From: JAQUCI01 sp964553255
Lineage (GTDB): Bacteria; Bacillota_I; Bacilli_A; Erysipelotrichales; Erysipelotrichaceae
NCBI GenBank assembly: GCA_964553255.1
Contig: CAZKJS010000029.1
Location: forward strand, 1-23,266
Direction of reading: 5' to 3'
DNA length: 23,266 nucleotides
Shown: piece after piece, positions 22,419-23,266 of the stretch
Position numbering within the stretch: position 1 is the stretch's first letter
How the letters are laid out: every line of letters starts with the position of its first letter
Translations under genes and position numbers: made by a program
Notes under the pieces: model-generated
Databases searched by the model: none
What the model was told of the DNA's origin: nothing
Seen by the model: the letters and a program-made list of their open reading frames with translations, nothing else

Positions 22419-23210
22419 ATGATTAAGTTAGTAATAAGTGATCTTGATAATACCTTGTTAACACATGCTAATGGTCAAAGTTATATCACTGAAGAAGACT
22501 TAAGAGCGATCTCAAAGCTACAAAAACAAGATATCAAGTTGATCATAGCAAGCGGAAGGATACTTGGTTTTACTCAAAAGTTACTAGCACAGTATCAATT
22601 AAGTTTTGACCTAATAGGTGCTAATGGCGCAAGTGCATACATTGATGATAAGATCATACTGTCACATCATATCGCTAAAGATAAAGCGCTTTTAATGTAT
22701 GAATACTTAGTCAACAAGTATTCACGTATACTTATTAACGCTGGTGGTGATGATAGTGTTGAGTATATCTATGATAGTTTGTCACAAAAAAATAGTAGCG
22801 ACACTTCAATGAGAATCAGTTTAAAGGATGCTTTATTAGATAACACTATCGCAATTAATAAGATTCTAATTTCTAATAATGATCCTTTAACCTTTGATCA
22901 TCTGATAGATGATATTAAAGCTAATTTCAGTGATCATTTTGATATTCATCAATCAGGGAAGGTATTGATCGATATTACTGCTAAGGGTGTTGATAAAGGA
23001 AAGACAGTTAAAGAGATCATTGAACACTTGGGATATCGTAAAGAACAAGTAGCGGCGATTGGTGATTCGCCTAATGATATTTCCATGTTTAATGAAGCTA
23101 ATGTTAGTTTCGCAATGTTAAATGGTCATCCTGAGGTTGTTGAAGAAGCTGATTATGCGGTTGAAAGCTTCGCTGAGGCAGTTGATATGATCATTAAAAA
23201 AGATATCTGA
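22419..23210 (+). CDS. Cof-type HAD-IIB phosphatase
   Basis: A 263-residue cytosolic phosphatase of the haloacid dehalogenase superfamily, subfamily IIB (Cof/YidA type), which dephosphorylates sugar phosphates, FMN, PLP or similar small metabolites. Motif I is DLDNT (nucleophile Asp8, acid Asp10), motif II is IIASGR (Ser45), the Lys of motif III is in GVDKGKTVKEI, and motif IV is GDSPND (near residue 216). A cap domain of about 100 residues lies between motifs II and III. C-terminal AMLNGHPEVVEEADYA is typical. Some Cof-type enzymes hydrolyse PLP, so divergence from yggS is suggestive but unproven. The reading frame is complete and stops two bases before an apparent insertion-sequence end. 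Confidence 0.92.
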   Translation: MIKLVISDLDNTLLTHANGQSYITEEDLRAISKLQKQDIKLIIASGRILGFTQKLLAQYQLSFDLIGANGASAYIDDKIILSHHIAKDKALLMYEYLVNKYSRILINAGGDDSVEYIYDSLSQKNSSDTSMRISLKDALLDNTIAINKILISNNDPLTFDHLIDDIKANFSDHFDIHQSGKVLIDITAKGVDKGKTVKEIIEHLGYRKEQVAAIGDSPNDISMFNEANVSFAMLNGHPEVVEEADYAVESFAEAVDMIIKKDI

Positions 23211-23212
23211 CT

Positions 23213-23266
23213 TGAATTGAACCCCAAATCTTGGACGGTTTAATATGTGAGTAAATCTAAGGATTG
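23213..23266 (+). mobile_element. Left end of an IS3-family (IS150-like) insertion sequence, cut by window edge
   Basis: The sequence from 23213 begins TGAATTGAACCCC and continues AAATCTTGGACGG, matching the general pattern of IS150-group terminal repeats (TG...ACCCCAAA...TTGGAC). The outer TG faces the HAD gene, so the element should extend to the right beyond the window. About 10 bases after the repeat, GTGAGTAAA (from 23247) could start OrfA, the helix-turn-helix half of the transposase, which often begins Met-Ser-Lys. No transposase domain is visible in 54 bases, so this rests on the terminal pattern alone. Confidence 0.55.
23247..23266 (+). CDS. Possible start of IS transposase OrfA (partial)
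   Basis: Six codons from a GTG read MSKSKD and run off the window. Position behind an IS3-type terminal repeat and the Met-Ser-Lys start fit OrfA of IS150-group elements, but there is no clear Shine-Dalgarno sequence and far too little sequence to prove it. Confidence 0.25.

Overview
The window looks like chromosome from a low-GC member of the Firmicutes (roughly mid-30s % GC by eye). Genes are tightly packed, nearly all on the + strand, with strong AGGAGG-type ribosome binding sites and TATAAT promoters. TGA is used as a stop codon, so it does not use the Mycoplasma code. Rubrerythrin, a Rex/PerR-type anaerobe gene complement and the Erysipelotrichia/Bacilli flavour of the proteins suggest an anaerobic or microaerophilic lineage such as Erysipelotrichia or a relative. 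That placement is inference. There is no gene-free stretch longer than about 130 bases.

Layout. (1) 1-2974: a 5'-truncated alpha/beta hydrolase and a Gfo/Idh/MocA dehydrogenase, then a promoter driving a zinc-ribbon membrane protein, an easily missed 30-residue membrane peptide and a beta-hydroxyacid dehydrogenase, closed by a terminator. (2) 2963-5740: a self-contained copper operon, copA-copZ-csoR, with a near-perfect CsoR-type palindrome over its start site. (3) 5754-8708: an amidohydrolase, a nitroreductase and exonuclease III, nearly or actually overlapping, closed by a terminator. (4) 8725-11913: peptidase T, manganese exporter MntP, a sirtuin and an ECF S-component, closed by a terminator. 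(5) 11956-12565: monocistronic rubrerythrin with a possible PerR box and a strong terminator. (6) 12574-15369: the TldD/TldE protease pair behind a palindrome. (7) 15390-16102: a PAP2-family membrane protein with broken motifs. (8) 16131-20825: typA-tgt-queA-queH, the late half of queuosine synthesis linked to a translation GTPase. (9) 20830-21716: two unknown membrane proteins. (10) 21689-22345 (minus strand): the PLP-binding protein YggS. It converges on and overlaps the preceding gene, and diverges from a Cof-type HAD phosphatase (22419-23210). (11) 23213-end: apparently the outer end of an IS3/IS150-type insertion sequence.

Most of this is ordinary housekeeping content, and I do not see a clear new multi-gene system. 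The best leads are: the PAP2 protein that has lost two of three signature motifs; the copper promoter whose -35 box is also the 3' arm of the upstream terminator; a Pro-to-Ile change in CopA's most conserved hinge motif; a possibly leaderless yggS; the 30-residue peptide gene; and a roughly threefold excess of GATC. One-base TAATG stop/start overlaps recur at six gene junctions and indicate widespread translational coupling.
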